Assembly (NCBI GenBank): GCA_937910665.1
Contig: CALEPR010000047.1
Location: forward strand, 1-13,127
DNA: 13,127 nt
DNA from: an uncultured Selenomonadales bacterium
Lineage (GTDB): Bacteria > Bacillota > Negativicutes > Selenomonadales > Selenomonadaceae
Direction of reading: 5' to 3'
Shown: one piece after another, positions 1-7,293 of the stretch
How the letters are laid out: each line of letters starts with the position of its first letter
How positions within the stretch are numbered: position 1 is the stretch's first letter
Position numbers and translations under genes: made by a program
The notes under the pieces: model-generated
The model's input: only the letters and a program-made list of their open reading frames with translations
Told to the model about the DNA's origin: nothing
Databases searched by the model: none

Positions 1-35
1 TTGAAAAAGGATAATTTTTTTGGGAGGGATTTCAA

Positions 36-908
36 ATGAAAAGGATTTTCTCATGTTTGACGGCACTCTTGCTGACGATGTTTTTATTCGCGGAAGTTCA
101 TGCGGAGCCGGTTGATTGGGGCGACAAATCGATAACTGTGACGGGCATGGGCACGGCGAATCCCGCAATGGCACGGACGCAAGCTCATGCCTCAATGATG
201 GCGCGACGTGCGGCTATCGCGGACGCTTATCGACAGCTTGCGGAAATGGTTCAAGGCGTGCAAGTCGACGCGGAAACGACCGTTGAACAAATGATGCTCA
301 CAAGCGATATTGTCAAGACCAGAGTCAGCGCGGTTATCAAAGGCGCAGTCATTGTTTCCGAAGGTGAACTTACCGGCGGCGGTTATTCCGTGACGATGAA
401 ACTTCCGCTTTTCGGCGATAACGGCTTGTCTGCGGCAGTCATTACTCCTCCGCCTGTTATCGAGCCTTTTCCGCAACCCGCGCCCGAAGTTATTCCCTCA
501 ATGCCCGCAGACAGTCAAACGGGCGATTCCGTCGGCTTCACTGTAATAAGTGGCGGCGAACGTTCTCCCATGGCGGCGATTGGCGGATTCACGGGGCTTA
601 TCATTGACTGCAGAGGTCTTAATCTCAATCCCGTCATGAGTCCCGTCATTAAAAACGTCAAGGGTGTCAAGCTTTACGGTCACGAGAATTTGAATTATGA
701 TTTGGTCGTCCGCGACGGCATGGTCAATTACGCAAACGACAGAGGCATGGCGGGACGCGCAGGCTCCAATCCGCTTGTCATTAAAGCTAAAGCTCTCGAA
801 GATCACAACGCCAACCCCGTTGTCAGCGAAGAGGACGGCAGTCGAATTCTTATTGAAAACGGCGCAACGGGTTTCCTTAACAAGACGGCTGTAGTTTTCC
901 TTTATTGA
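36..908 (+). CDS. Exported LPP20-domain protein with a conserved C-terminal domain
   Basis: A 290-residue protein with a Sec signal peptide (residues 1-23, cleavage probably after AEVHA); C7 is too early for a lipobox. Residues about 30-127 look like the LPP20/FlgP-type domain: an Ala/Arg-rich helix (ARRAAIADAYRQLAEMV), then a segment with V-x-G-A and a closing G-G-x-Y-S-V-x-M-x-L. A proline-rich linker follows (about 138-160). Residues about 165-290 form a second domain with a GLIIDCRGL motif and an AGSNPLVIKA motif; I recognise it only as a conserved companion of LPP20 domains and give it no function. The ATG follows GGGAGGG at 22-28. The TPR gene starts 13 bases after the stop, so the two are probably one operon. 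The protein should act outside the cytoplasmic membrane, perhaps at an outer membrane. Domain naming is from memory of the family, not a search. Confidence 0.8.
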   Translation: MKRIFSCLTALLLTMFLFAEVHAEPVDWGDKSITVTGMGTANPAMARTQAHASMMARRAAIADAYRQLAEMVQGVQVDAETTVEQMMLTSDIVKTRVSAVIKGAVIVSEGELTGGGYSVTMKLPLFGDNGLSAAVITPPPVIEPFPQPAPEVIPSMPADSQTGDSVGFTVISGGERSPMAAIGGFTGLIIDCRGLNLNPVMSPVIKNVKGVKLYGHENLNYDLVVRDGMVNYANDRGMAGRAGSNPLVIKAKALEDHNANPVVSEEDGSRILIENGATGFLNKTAVVFLY

Positions 909-921
909 GAGGATGATTGAC

Positions 922-1881
922 ATGCGTAAAAATTTTTCCAAGATAATCGCGGGCGGCTTCTTGGCAATGACTTTGTTGGCAACGCCTGCCTCAGCCGCGC
1001 CCTTAAGCTTCGATCCCGACAGCGCGATTGCTCAATACACGCAAAAACTTCAGCGCGAGCCGAATAATGCCGTAGTCTATAACAATCGCGGTTACGCTTA
1101 CAAACTCAAGAAAGATTATGACAAAGCCATTGCCGACTTCACACGCGCCGTTGAACTTGACCCGAATTATGCAGACGCCTATAACAATCGCGGCACGGTC
1201 TTTGAAATTGTCGACCGCAAAGATGACGCTTACAAAGATTATACTCGCGCCATTGAACTCAACCCCAATAACGCGGTGGCTCTGAACAATCGCGGCTTGC
1301 TTACAGGTAAAATGGCGACATACAAAGATAAATCGGGGGCTGATGCCAACGCAATTTATGAACGCGCCATTAACGACTTGACCCGTGCCATTCAAATTAA
1401 TCCGAACTACGCCGAAGCCTATCAAAATCGCGGAATAGTCTATTCTTATAGGGCGGGGGAATACTATAAATCGGCGATAGCGGATTTGACCCGCGCCATT
1501 GAACTGGGCATTAACACCGTAGAAATATTTTCGACTCGCGGCTCTTGTTACAGAGCAATACAAGAACCCGACCGCGCACTTGCGGACTTTGACAAAGCCA
1601 TTGCCATAAATCCCAATCACGGCGGAACTTACAACAACCGCGGCTTGATTTATTTCGACAAGAAAGATTACCAGCGGGCGATTGCGGATTTCAAAAAATC
1701 TATTGAACTGGGCATGAATTTATCGGTTGCCTACACGAATCTCGGACTGTGCTACTATCAGCTCGGCGATTACGACAAGGCGATTGACTGTTATAATCGT
1801 GCGCTGTCGGTTAATCAGAACTTCCAGCCTGCAATTCAAAATATGCAAGTTGCTTACGAAGCCAAAGCCGGACGCAGATAA
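922..1881 (+). CDS. Exported tetratricopeptide-repeat (TPR) protein
   Basis: A 319-residue protein with a signal peptide (residues 1-25, cleavage after TPASA) followed almost entirely by TPR repeats. Seven clear repeats and one partial show the recurrent A-Y-x-N-R-G ... A-I-x-D-F/L-T-R-A-I-E-L-x-P-N pattern; the fourth carries an insertion of about ten residues (around MATYKDKSGADAN). TPR arrays are protein-binding scaffolds, so this is probably a periplasmic or surface assembly factor; no enzymatic motif is seen. I chose the ATG at 922 over the in-frame ATG at 913 because GAGAGG at 907-912 touches the first ATG but is well spaced from the second. It follows the LPP20 gene by 13 bases, so the two products may work together. 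The partner is inference. Confidence 0.85.
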   Translation: MRKNFSKIIAGGFLAMTLLATPASAAPLSFDPDSAIAQYTQKLQREPNNAVVYNNRGYAYKLKKDYDKAIADFTRAVELDPNYADAYNNRGTVFEIVDRKDDAYKDYTRAIELNPNNAVALNNRGLLTGKMATYKDKSGADANAIYERAINDLTRAIQINPNYAEAYQNRGIVYSYRAGEYYKSAIADLTRAIELGINTVEIFSTRGSCYRAIQEPDRALADFDKAIAINPNHGGTYNNRGLIYFDKKDYQRAIADFKKSIELGMNLSVAYTNLGLCYYQLGDYDKAIDCYNRALSVNQNFQPAIQNMQVAYEAKAGRR

Positions 1882-1898
1882 ATTTTTCTTGACGAACG

Positions 1899-1944
1899 CC
1901 CTCCGTTGAATTAAGCTTAGAAAAAATTTGACGGAGGGATTTTT
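1899..1944 (+). promoter_or_regulatory. Hairpin hiding the superoxide reductase ribosome-binding site
   Basis: The arms 1899-1912 (CCCTCCGTTGAATT) and 1925-1938 (AATTTGACGGAGGG) pair over 14 bp with two G-U wobbles around a 12-base loop that starts with AAGCTT. The right arm contains the only Shine-Dalgarno sequence (GGAGGG, 1933-1938) of the next gene, and ATTTTT follows directly before its ATG at 1945. The structure could therefore end transcription from the TPR gene, block translation of the reductase, or both. A weak promoter (TTGACG at 1889-1894, 17-base spacer, TAAGCT at 1912-1917) would start RNA near 1924. Such a transcript would lack the left arm and leave the site free. The pairing is visible in the sequence; the regulatory role is inference. 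Confidence 0.55.
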
Positions 1945-2325
1945 ATGAGCAGGCTTTTGATTTCGGAAGACCGCAAGTCGATTATCATGTTGATTGGCGG
2001 CAACGGGCAGGATATTTCTTGCGGCGGCAAGCCCATGAATTTTCTCAAGGCGAACACAACCGACGCCGCGCAGGAAAAACACGTCCCGCAAGTGACCGTC
2101 GACGGCAAAAAAATTTCCGTTAAGGTCGGCAGTGTCGCGCACCCCATGACCGAAGCGCATTTGATTCAGTGGATTTATCTGCAGACCAAAAAGGGCGGGC
2201 AATACGTCCACTTGACAGCCGCCGATAAACCCGAAGCCGAATTCGTTTTGGCGGAAGATGACGAGCCGATTGCCGCTTACGAATATTGCAACCTTCACGG
2301 ACTTTGGAAAGCTGACATCGCTTAA
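1945..2325 (+). CDS. Superoxide reductase (desulfoferrodoxin family), iron centre I degenerate
   Basis: A 126-residue cytoplasmic protein that matches the desulfoferrodoxin/neelaredoxin family over its whole length. The family reduces superoxide to hydrogen peroxide with electrons usually from rubredoxin, protecting anaerobes from oxygen. All ligands of the catalytic Fe(His)4(Cys) centre are present: H46 in EKHVP, H66 and H72 in AHPMTEAH, and C115 and H118 in YCNLHGLW; E44 and K45 of the active-site loop are also kept. The N-terminal region aligns with the desulforedoxin (centre I) domain (SCGGKPM where two-iron proteins have CCGEPM) but keeps only one cysteine (C26), so it should not bind the second iron. 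This resembles the one-iron enzymes that keep a centre-I remnant. The ATG has GGAGGG upstream, placed inside a hairpin, and the gene ends at a strong terminator. Confidence 0.93.
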   Translation: MSRLLISEDRKSIIMLIGGNGQDISCGGKPMNFLKANTTDAAQEKHVPQVTVDGKKISVKVGSVAHPMTEAHLIQWIYLQTKKGGQYVHLTAADKPEAEFVLAEDDEPIAAYEYCNLHGLWKADIA

Positions 2326-2346
2326 AAATTTTTCGCAACAAAAAAA

Positions 2347-2377
2347 CCCCTCGCAACGAAAGCGGGGGGAATTTTTT
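2347..2377 (+). terminator. Intrinsic terminator between convergent genes
   Basis: CCCCTCGC (2347-2354) pairs with GCGGGGG (2362-2369, including one T-G wobble) as an 8-bp stem with a 7-base loop, followed by AA and six T. This ends the superoxide reductase transcript. A run of seven A (2340-2346) on the other side would supply a U-run for leftward transcription, so it probably also ends the topoisomerase transcript, although that strand's stem has one A-C mismatch. The topoisomerase stop codon lies in the T-run. Confidence 0.85.
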
Positions 2378-4451
2378 ATTTGAAGTCGGCAGAAGAAATT
2401 ATCGGCTCAAAGTCGGCGGGATTAAAATTGTTGGGCGTATTAAAATTTTGAGCGCGAAGAAACTTTTTGCCGTCGAAGTCGGGCTTGCCGTCCTTGTCGT
2501 CGAAACTCGTGCGGCATTTCGGATAAGCACTGCAACCCCAAAATTCGCCGTTCCTGCCGTTGCGTTTGACGAGGGCACTGCCGCAGTTCGGACACTTGAA
2601 AATCCCTTCCGCCTCCGCAAATTTCGCAGTCGTCGCCGCCGATACCAATTCGCCTGTGAATTTGACTTGCCCCGCCAAAAAATCTTCCAAAGTTCCGTCA
2701 CCCGCGCTCATCGAGTGCAATTTATCCTCCCAAATCGCCGTCGCGTCGGGGTAAGTCATATCGTCGGGCAAAGCGTCAATCAAAAGATAAGCCTGCGCGG
2801 TCGGTTGCAAAATTTTTTTCGAGACTTTCAGAAAGCCGCGCTTAATCAAATCGTCGATAATCGACGCCCGCGTCGCCTCCGTGCCGATTCCGTAAACGTC
2901 CTTGAGTTGCTTTTTGGCTTCGGGATTTTTAACGTACTTGTGAATTTCCTTCATGCCCTGCACCAAACTTGACGAAGTAAATCGCGCAGGAGGTTTCGTC
3001 ACGCTCTTTTTAAGCTCGGATTTTTCATGCTGAACGTCGTCGCCCGTTTCCATTTTCGGTAAAAGGTTTTCGGTTTCATCGTCGGCTTTGGCTTTGGGCG
3101 CGATATAAAATTCCCGCCAACCCGCCTGCTTGACAACCTTGCCCCGCGCAGAAAAATTTTCGCCCTTGTACTTGACGGCAACAACGGTCTCGTCGTAAAT
3201 GTGCAGAGGATAAAATTGCACCGCGTAATTTTTGGCGATAAGGCTATAAATGTTGAGTTCAATCGCGGGCAGTTGCATGTTCAGAGGTTTTTGCGTTGGG
3301 ATAATCGCGTGGTGCGCGGAAATTTTTTTGTCGTCCCAAGCGCGGCTTTTGATTCCGAAATTTGCGTGGTCAACTAAATTTTTAAAACTTCCGTTATTCA
3401 CCATGCTCAAATTATGTAAAATCCTACGCGCATCTTTGAATTGAGTTGTCGGCAAGAATTCGCAATCGGAACGCGGATAAGTCGTCAACTTTTTTTCGTA
3501 AAGGCTCTGCGCGGCGTCGAGGACTTGTTGCGGCGAATAACCGAACGCCTTGCCGGCCGCCACCTGCAAACTTGACAACGAAAACGGCAACGGTTGAGAT
3601 TCTTTACGCTCGGTTGTTTTGTAAGAAGAAATTTTTCCATCAAGCGGCGCGGCAGAAAATTTTTTTACAAGTTCCTCAGCAAATTTTTTATCGATAAGTC
3701 GTCCCTCGCTGTCGAAGGCGGGCAGGTCAAGCATTTTTTTTGGCGGCTTGAATTGCGCGATAAAATTTCCGTTGACATGTGCGAACGTCGCTTTGATTGT
3801 AAAAAAATCTGCGGGCTTGAAATTTTTTATCTCGCGCTCACGCCTCACGACCAATGCAAGCGTCGGAGTCTTGACTCTGCCAATCGGAAAAACCAAATCT
3901 TGATAACCGAGCCGCCTTGCCGCCAAAGTGTACGCCCGCGAAAGATTCATGCCGATAAGCCAATCTGCGCGGCTTCGGGCAAGGGCGGACTGCTTAAGAT
4001 TAAAAAATTCGGCGTTGTCACGAAGATTTTTATTGGCGCGGAGGATACTTGTCTCGTCAAGGGCATTGAGCAGAATTCGCTTGACGGGCTTTTTATTCCC
4101 GACGAAATCCAAAACCTCGTCGACAAGCAACTGACCTTCGCGATCGGGGTCGCCCGCATGAATAATTTCGTCCGCCTCGTTTATCAACCGCTTGACGATT
4201 TGGAATTGTTGAGCCGTTGACGGATTGACTTCTAGTATCCAATTTTTCGGGACAATCGGCAAGTCTTCCGCCCGCCAAAATTTATATTTCGGGTCGTAAG
4301 CGTCGGGCTCCGCCTGCTGCAGTACGTGACCGACCAGCCAAGTCACAATCCCGCCCGCTGTCTTTATGAAACCGTTGCCCTTCTGAGGATTTTTCAGGCA
4401 AGCGGCAAGTTCCCGCGCCATCGACGGTTTTTCCGCAATGTAAAGTTTCAA
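2376..4451 (-). CDS. topB: DNA topoisomerase III (type IA)
   Basis: A 691-residue type IA topoisomerase that cuts one DNA strand through a tyrosine and passes the other, resolving linked replication or recombination intermediates. The TOPRIM domain starts at the N-terminus (KLYIAEKPSMA, with E7) and carries DPDREG (D101, D103, E105) for magnesium binding. The catalytic tyrosine is Y325 in LTTYPRSD. The GIGTEATRA motif typical of the family lies at 521-529. The C-terminus carries a four-cysteine zinc ribbon (C620, C623, C640, C646) and a short Asn/Asp-rich tail. One zinc ribbon and the motif spacing favour TopB over TopA. The start is TTG, chosen because KLYIAEKPS is the conserved N-terminus and AGGTGA sits six bases upstream. 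It has its own promoter candidate just downstream of the previous gene's terminator, so it is probably transcribed alone. Confidence 0.95.
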   Translation of the reverse strand: MKLYIAEKPSMARELAACLKNPQKGNGFIKTAGGIVTWLVGHVLQQAEPDAYDPKYKFWRAEDLPIVPKNWILEVNPSTAQQFQIVKRLINEADEIIHAGDPDREGQLLVDEVLDFVGNKKPVKRILLNALDETSILRANKNLRDNAEFFNLKQSALARSRADWLIGMNLSRAYTLAARRLGYQDLVFPIGRVKTPTLALVVRREREIKNFKPADFFTIKATFAHVNGNFIAQFKPPKKMLDLPAFDSEGRLIDKKFAEELVKKFSAAPLDGKISSYKTTERKESQPLPFSLSSLQVAAGKAFGYSPQQVLDAAQSLYEKKLTTYPRSDCEFLPTTQFKDARRILHNLSMVNNGSFKNLVDHANFGIKSRAWDDKKISAHHAIIPTQKPLNMQLPAIELNIYSLIAKNYAVQFYPLHIYDETVVAVKYKGENFSARGKVVKQAGWREFYIAPKAKADDETENLLPKMETGDDVQHEKSELKKSVTKPPARFTSSSLVQGMKEIHKYVKNPEAKKQLKDVYGIGTEATRASIIDDLIKRGFLKVSKKILQPTAQAYLLIDALPDDMTYPDATAIWEDKLHSMSAGDGTLEDFLAGQVKFTGELVSAATTAKFAEAEGIFKCPNCGSALVKRNGRNGEFWGCSAYPKCRTSFDDKDGKPDFDGKKFLRAQNFNTPNNFNPADFEPIISSADFK

Positions 4452-4470
4452 ATTGATTCACCTCGCGCCG

Positions 4471-4499
4471 ATTATAACAAAAAAAATCCCGTCAATCGA
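4471..4499 (-). promoter_or_regulatory. Promoter candidate for topoisomerase III
   Basis: On the minus strand a perfect TATAAT (4476 down to 4471) is preceded by TGT, an extended -10. At 17 bases the -35 is poor (TCGATT, 4499-4494) and lies inside the hairpin of the upstream terminator. The start point would be near 4464, giving a leader of about 13 bases that holds the AGGTGA site. Confidence 0.55.
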
Positions 4500-4504
4500 C
4501 AGGA
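4479..4504 (-). terminator. Intrinsic terminator after the small exported protein
   Basis: On the minus strand TCCTGTC (4504-4498) pairs with GACGGGA (4493-4487) over 7 bp with one wobble and a GATT loop, followed by eight T (4486-4479). This is a canonical Rho-independent terminator 22 bases after the small gene's stop. It probably ends the ABC exporter and small-protein transcript. Confidence 0.82.
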
Positions 4505-4526
4505 AAAAATTTTTGCTTACGCAGAT

Positions 4527-4772
4527 TTATTTTTTAAAGTTGTCGCCGTTCGGAGGAGGCATCGGATTTCCGTTTTCATCTTTGGGCGGTTCGGGACGGT
4601 TGGAATTATCGCCTTCGCGCATTTGCCCGAACTTATCCTTAGCCTTGTCGTATTTTTCTTTAGTCTCTTTAACCTTGTCGAGCGTGGCGGCTTGAGTTTG
4701 TGCAACATCTGCCGCACCAACGCCAAATACGAACGCGCCGATTAACAAGCTGCTCAAAAATTTTTTCTTCAT
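4527..4772 (-). CDS. Small exported protein, function unknown
   Basis: An 81-residue protein I do not recognise. It begins with a clear Sec signal peptide (KKKF then a hydrophobic stretch to about residue 20; cleavage after A21 or A28). The mature part is very hydrophilic: a Lys/Glu/Asp helix (residues about 30-52, heptad-like) and then a Pro/Asn/Asp-rich tail (about 53-81) that looks disordered. No cysteine is present, so it is not a lipoprotein. The ATG at 4772 is chosen because GGAG lies eight bases upstream and the signal peptide starts there; a longer frame to 4811 has no such support. It lies 42 bases after the ABC exporter and before a strong terminator, so it is probably the last gene of that transcript. 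A weak extended -10 (TGATACAAT, 4806-4798) with no good -35 might also serve it. Confidence 0.7.
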   Translation of the reverse strand: MKKKFLSSLLIGAFVFGVGAADVAQTQAATLDKVKETKEKYDKAKDKFGQMREGDNSNRPEPPKDENGNPMPPPNGDNFKK

Positions 4773-4814
4773 AAAGATCACTCCAAAATTTTTTCCGATT
4801 GTATCACGCAATTA

Positions 4815-6539
4815 TTAAAGTTTGCTGAACTGAATGTTATAAAGGTTGCTGTAGACACCGCCGAGTGCCAAAAGCTCTTTGTGTGTGCCCGCCTCGCAAA
4901 TGCGTCCCTTGTCAATGACAAAAATTTTATCCGCCGCAAAAATCGTGCTCAATCGGTGCGCGATAACAAAGCTTGTGCGCCCTTTCATCAGTTCATCAAG
5001 CGCAGATTGTACAATTTTCTCCGATTCCGTGTCCAAAGCCGAAGTTGCCTCGTCGAGGATAAGTATCTGCGGATTTTTAAGCATTGCCCGCGCTATTGCC
5101 ATGCGTTGACGTTGCCCGCCGCTCAAGTTCAAGCCGCGTTCGCCGATTTTCGTTTGATAGCCTTCGGGAAGTTCGCGAATAAATTTATCGGCGTTTGCAG
5201 CCTTCGCCGCCGCGATAACTTCTTCGTCCGTCGCGTCCAATTTGCCGTAACGAATATTTTCCATGACCGTCGTCGAGAAAAGAACAGTTTCCTGAGGAAC
5301 AATTCCAATTTGTTCGCGCAGAGATTTTGAAGTAACGTCGCGAATGTCATAGCCGTCAATTTTTATCGCGCCTTCCTGAACGTCGTAAAATCTCGGAATT
5401 AAATTTGCGATTGTAGATTTTCCTGCGCCGCTCGGTCCGACAAATGCAATCATCTGACCGGGCAGAACTTCAAAGCTGACATTTTCCAGCGCATTGTGTT
5501 TTCCGTCGTAACTGAAAGTAATATTTTCGACAGAAACTTTTCCTGTAACTTTCGGCAAAATTTTTGCGTCGCTCTTGTCGGCAACATTTTCCTCCAGATC
5601 CAAAACATAAAAAATTCTGTCAATCGCCGCCATCGCCTGTTGCATACGTCCATAAATTCTGGAAAGTCTTTTCACGGGATTTGCAAGATTGACTGCGTAA
5701 GTCAGGAAGGCGACCAATGCGCCGGCCGACATAATTCCTTGAACAACTTCATAGCCGCCGAACCAGACAATAAAAGTCACGGCGACCGCCGCCAAAAATT
5801 CCACAGTCGGTGTGAGCAAACTTGTCAGCTGAACATTTTTCATGACTGCGCGGAAGTTTAAATTATTTTCGCGGCGAAATCTTTTCACTTCGTAATCTTC
5901 GCGCACAAAAGATTTTACAATTCTGATTGAAGAAATACTTTCCTGCAAAAGTGAAGTTATATCTGCCAATTTTTCCTGAATCAAAGTTCCGGAACTTTTT
6001 ATTTTGCGTCCGAAAATTTTCATCGCGTAGCCGACCATCGGAACAGTTATCAAAGTAAGCAAAGTTAATTTCCAATCAATGTAGAGCATTAAAACTACCG
6101 AGCCGACTAAAATTACTGACTCGGTAAAAAATTCTATCAAGTTATCGACAAGCGCGGATTGAATCGCTGCCACGTCATTTGTAAGATAACTCATCGTCTC
6201 GCCTGTCTGATGTTTGTCGAAGTAAGCCATCGGCATACGCTGAAATTTTTTAAACATAACTTCGCGAACGTCCACGACAACTCTTTGACCAATGTAAGAA
6301 ACTAAATAACTTTGCCAGTAATAAAAAAATCCTCGAACAGCAAAGACGACAACAATACTCACCGAAATTATATTTAACATCGCCATATCTTTTTCGGCAA
6401 GAACCTTGTCGATCATGTCTTTTATAATCCAAGGCAAATATAAATTTGCGCCGCCGGCAATAATTATACAAATTATCGCCAAGCCCAGCCGTCCAAGATA
6501 AGGCTTGATATACATTAAAAGTCTTTTGTAGTTTTTCAA
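4815..6539 (-). CDS. ABC exporter half-transporter, fused membrane and ATPase domains (MsbA-like)
   Basis: A 574-residue half-transporter expected to work as a homodimer. Residues about 1-310 form the six-helix type-1 exporter membrane domain with the usual long coupling helices (for example QRVVVDVREVMFKKFQRMP). The ATPase follows: Walker A GPSGAGKST (368-376), Q-loop Q416 in GIVPQET, signature LSGGQ (472-476), Walker B ILILDEA with catalytic E497, and the H-loop H528 in IAHRLS. Overall sequence and length fit the MsbA/multidrug-lipid exporter group. In a diderm host it could flip lipid A, but no lipid A gene is nearby, so the substrate stays open. The TTG at 6539 is preferred over the TTG at 6596 because AAGGGG lies nine bases upstream, the protein then starts KNYKRLLMYIKPY as relatives do, and a promoter lies inside the longer version. 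Confidence 0.93.
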   Translation of the reverse strand: MKNYKRLLMYIKPYLGRLGLAIICIIIAGGANLYLPWIIKDMIDKVLAEKDMAMLNIISVSIVVVFAVRGFFYYWQSYLVSYIGQRVVVDVREVMFKKFQRMPMAYFDKHQTGETMSYLTNDVAAIQSALVDNLIEFFTESVILVGSVVLMLYIDWKLTLLTLITVPMVGYAMKIFGRKIKSSGTLIQEKLADITSLLQESISSIRIVKSFVREDYEVKRFRRENNLNFRAVMKNVQLTSLLTPTVEFLAAVAVTFIVWFGGYEVVQGIMSAGALVAFLTYAVNLANPVKRLSRIYGRMQQAMAAIDRIFYVLDLEENVADKSDAKILPKVTGKVSVENITFSYDGKHNALENVSFEVLPGQMIAFVGPSGAGKSTIANLIPRFYDVQEGAIKIDGYDIRDVTSKSLREQIGIVPQETVLFSTTVMENIRYGKLDATDEEVIAAAKAANADKFIRELPEGYQTKIGERGLNLSGGQRQRMAIARAMLKNPQILILDEATSALDTESEKIVQSALDELMKGRTSFVIAHRLSTIFAADKIFVIDKGRICEAGTHKELLALGGVYSNLYNIQFSKL

Positions 6540-6581
6540 AAAAAATTTCCCCTTCGGAGCAAATTTTAAATCTCTGGGGGA

Positions 6582-6610
6582 ATTATAACATTTCAATGAC
6601 AGATTTTAAA
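6582..6610 (-). promoter_or_regulatory. Promoter of the ABC exporter
   Basis: On the minus strand TTTAAA (6610-6605) and a perfect TATAAT (6587-6582) are 17 bases apart, and TGT before the -10 makes it an extended -10. The start point would be near 6575, giving a leader of about 35 bases to the TTG at 6539. This separates the exporter from the redox genes upstream and argues against the longer reading of the exporter. Confidence 0.65.
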
Positions 6611-6613
6611 GCA

Positions 6614-6656
6614 AGAAAAATTTTTTCGACAAGTCACCTGAAAAATTTTTTGTCGA
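6614..6656 (-). terminator. Possible weak terminator after the DUF4405 gene
   Basis: TCGACAA (6656-6650, read on the minus strand) pairs with TTGTCGA (6632-6626) over 7 bp, with a 17-base loop that includes the gene's stop codon. A5-T5 follows rather than a clean U-run. Two copies of GAAAAATTTTTT (6615-6626 and 6640-6651, plus strand) lie here and may give alternative pairings. The long loop and late T-run make this uncertain. Confidence 0.35.
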
Positions 6657-7293
6657 TAAAATAAATTGCGATTGAATAAATTCCCATCGCCGACAAAAAT
6701 AAAATTAAAAAATTTGTCCAAGAAAGTTCCGTCGCGGGAGTCGCAAAAATATTTTCCATTAAAATTCTGTCGCCGACGCGGTTCAAAATCGCTCCATAAA
6801 TTCCAAGAAAAATTATTGCCGCAAGAGAAATGCGACAGCCAATTTTGTAGCGGAGAGAATTTTTTTTCCACTTCATGAAGTTCAAAAATTTATTCCACAA
6901 TTCACGCCAATGAAGTCCAATGTGCAAGCCAAGCAAAATCATAAAAATATAAGGCAACGATACATGAAGTTGATGAAGCGTCAGGTTTCGGCGAACTTCA
7001 GAACTTATGAAGTCGCTAAAAATATAATTCGACATACAAACGCCGGTGAAAAAAATTATTGCGAAGGTTGCGAGCATGGAAAAATTTATCAGCGTCAAAA
7101 AAATTTTTCTGAGCGACCATTTGCCGCGATAAAAATTAAAAAGCCAACGGCGATTTAAAATCAAATGACAAATCGCCGCCGCCAACATCGCAATTCCCAA
7201 AAATTCATGAAAGTTTCTCGGCAGAAAGTGAAAACTCATCGCCAACAAAAAAATTATCAGCAACGCCGCATCTAAAAAATATCTTCCCATCAT
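6634..7293 (-). CDS. DUF4405-type membrane protein, probable b-type haem protein
   Basis: A 219-residue integral membrane protein with about six hydrophobic helices (near 6-20, 32-47, 66-86, 112-128, 153-171 and 193-212). The histidine pattern is typical of DUF4405/cytochrome-b561-like proteins: H22 and H29 (FHEFLG), H43 in CHLILNRRW, H107 and H110 (LHQLH), and H124 and H128 (LHIGLHW). Pairs 14 residues apart (H29/H43, H110/H124) are plausible axial haem ligands. The gene starts on an ATGA overlap with the flavodoxin lipoprotein stop and has no clear Shine-Dalgarno site, so it should be translated by coupling. An adjacent second ATG at 7290 is possible. I infer that it moves electrons through the membrane to or from the exported flavodoxin. 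The family is recognised from pattern, not a search. Confidence 0.8.
   Translation of the reverse strand: MMGRYFLDAALLIIFLLAMSFHFLPRNFHEFLGIAMLAAAICHLILNRRWLFNFYRGKWSLRKIFLTLINFSMLATFAIIFFTGVCMSNYIFSDFISSEVRRNLTLHQLHVSLPYIFMILLGLHIGLHWRELWNKFLNFMKWKKNSLRYKIGCRISLAAIIFLGIYGAILNRVGDRILMENIFATPATELSWTNFLILFLSAMGIYSIAIYFIDKKFFR

Noticed and set aside
1003..1620. A 205-codon open frame on the minus strand opposite the TPR gene
   Set aside because: It is the mirror of a repeated TPR coding pattern, with repeated low-complexity residues and no ribosome-binding site.
1912..1919. TAAGCTTA palindrome as a regulator binding site
   Set aside because: It is only 8 bases, lies at the loop of a larger hairpin and matches no operator I know.
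2326..2346. A/T-rich palindromes such as AAAAATTTTT as specific sites
   Set aside because: Such strings recur in most gaps and even in genes of this window, so they reflect base composition.
3594..4220. A 208-codon open frame on the plus strand opposite topoisomerase III
   Set aside because: It lies wholly opposite conserved topoisomerase motifs, has no plausible start signal and looks like no known protein; it reflects codon bias of the real gene.
6540..6596. N-terminal extension of the ABC exporter to a TTG at 6596
   Set aside because: The extension would include the promoter -10 element and has no ribosome-binding site; the shorter start matches relatives.
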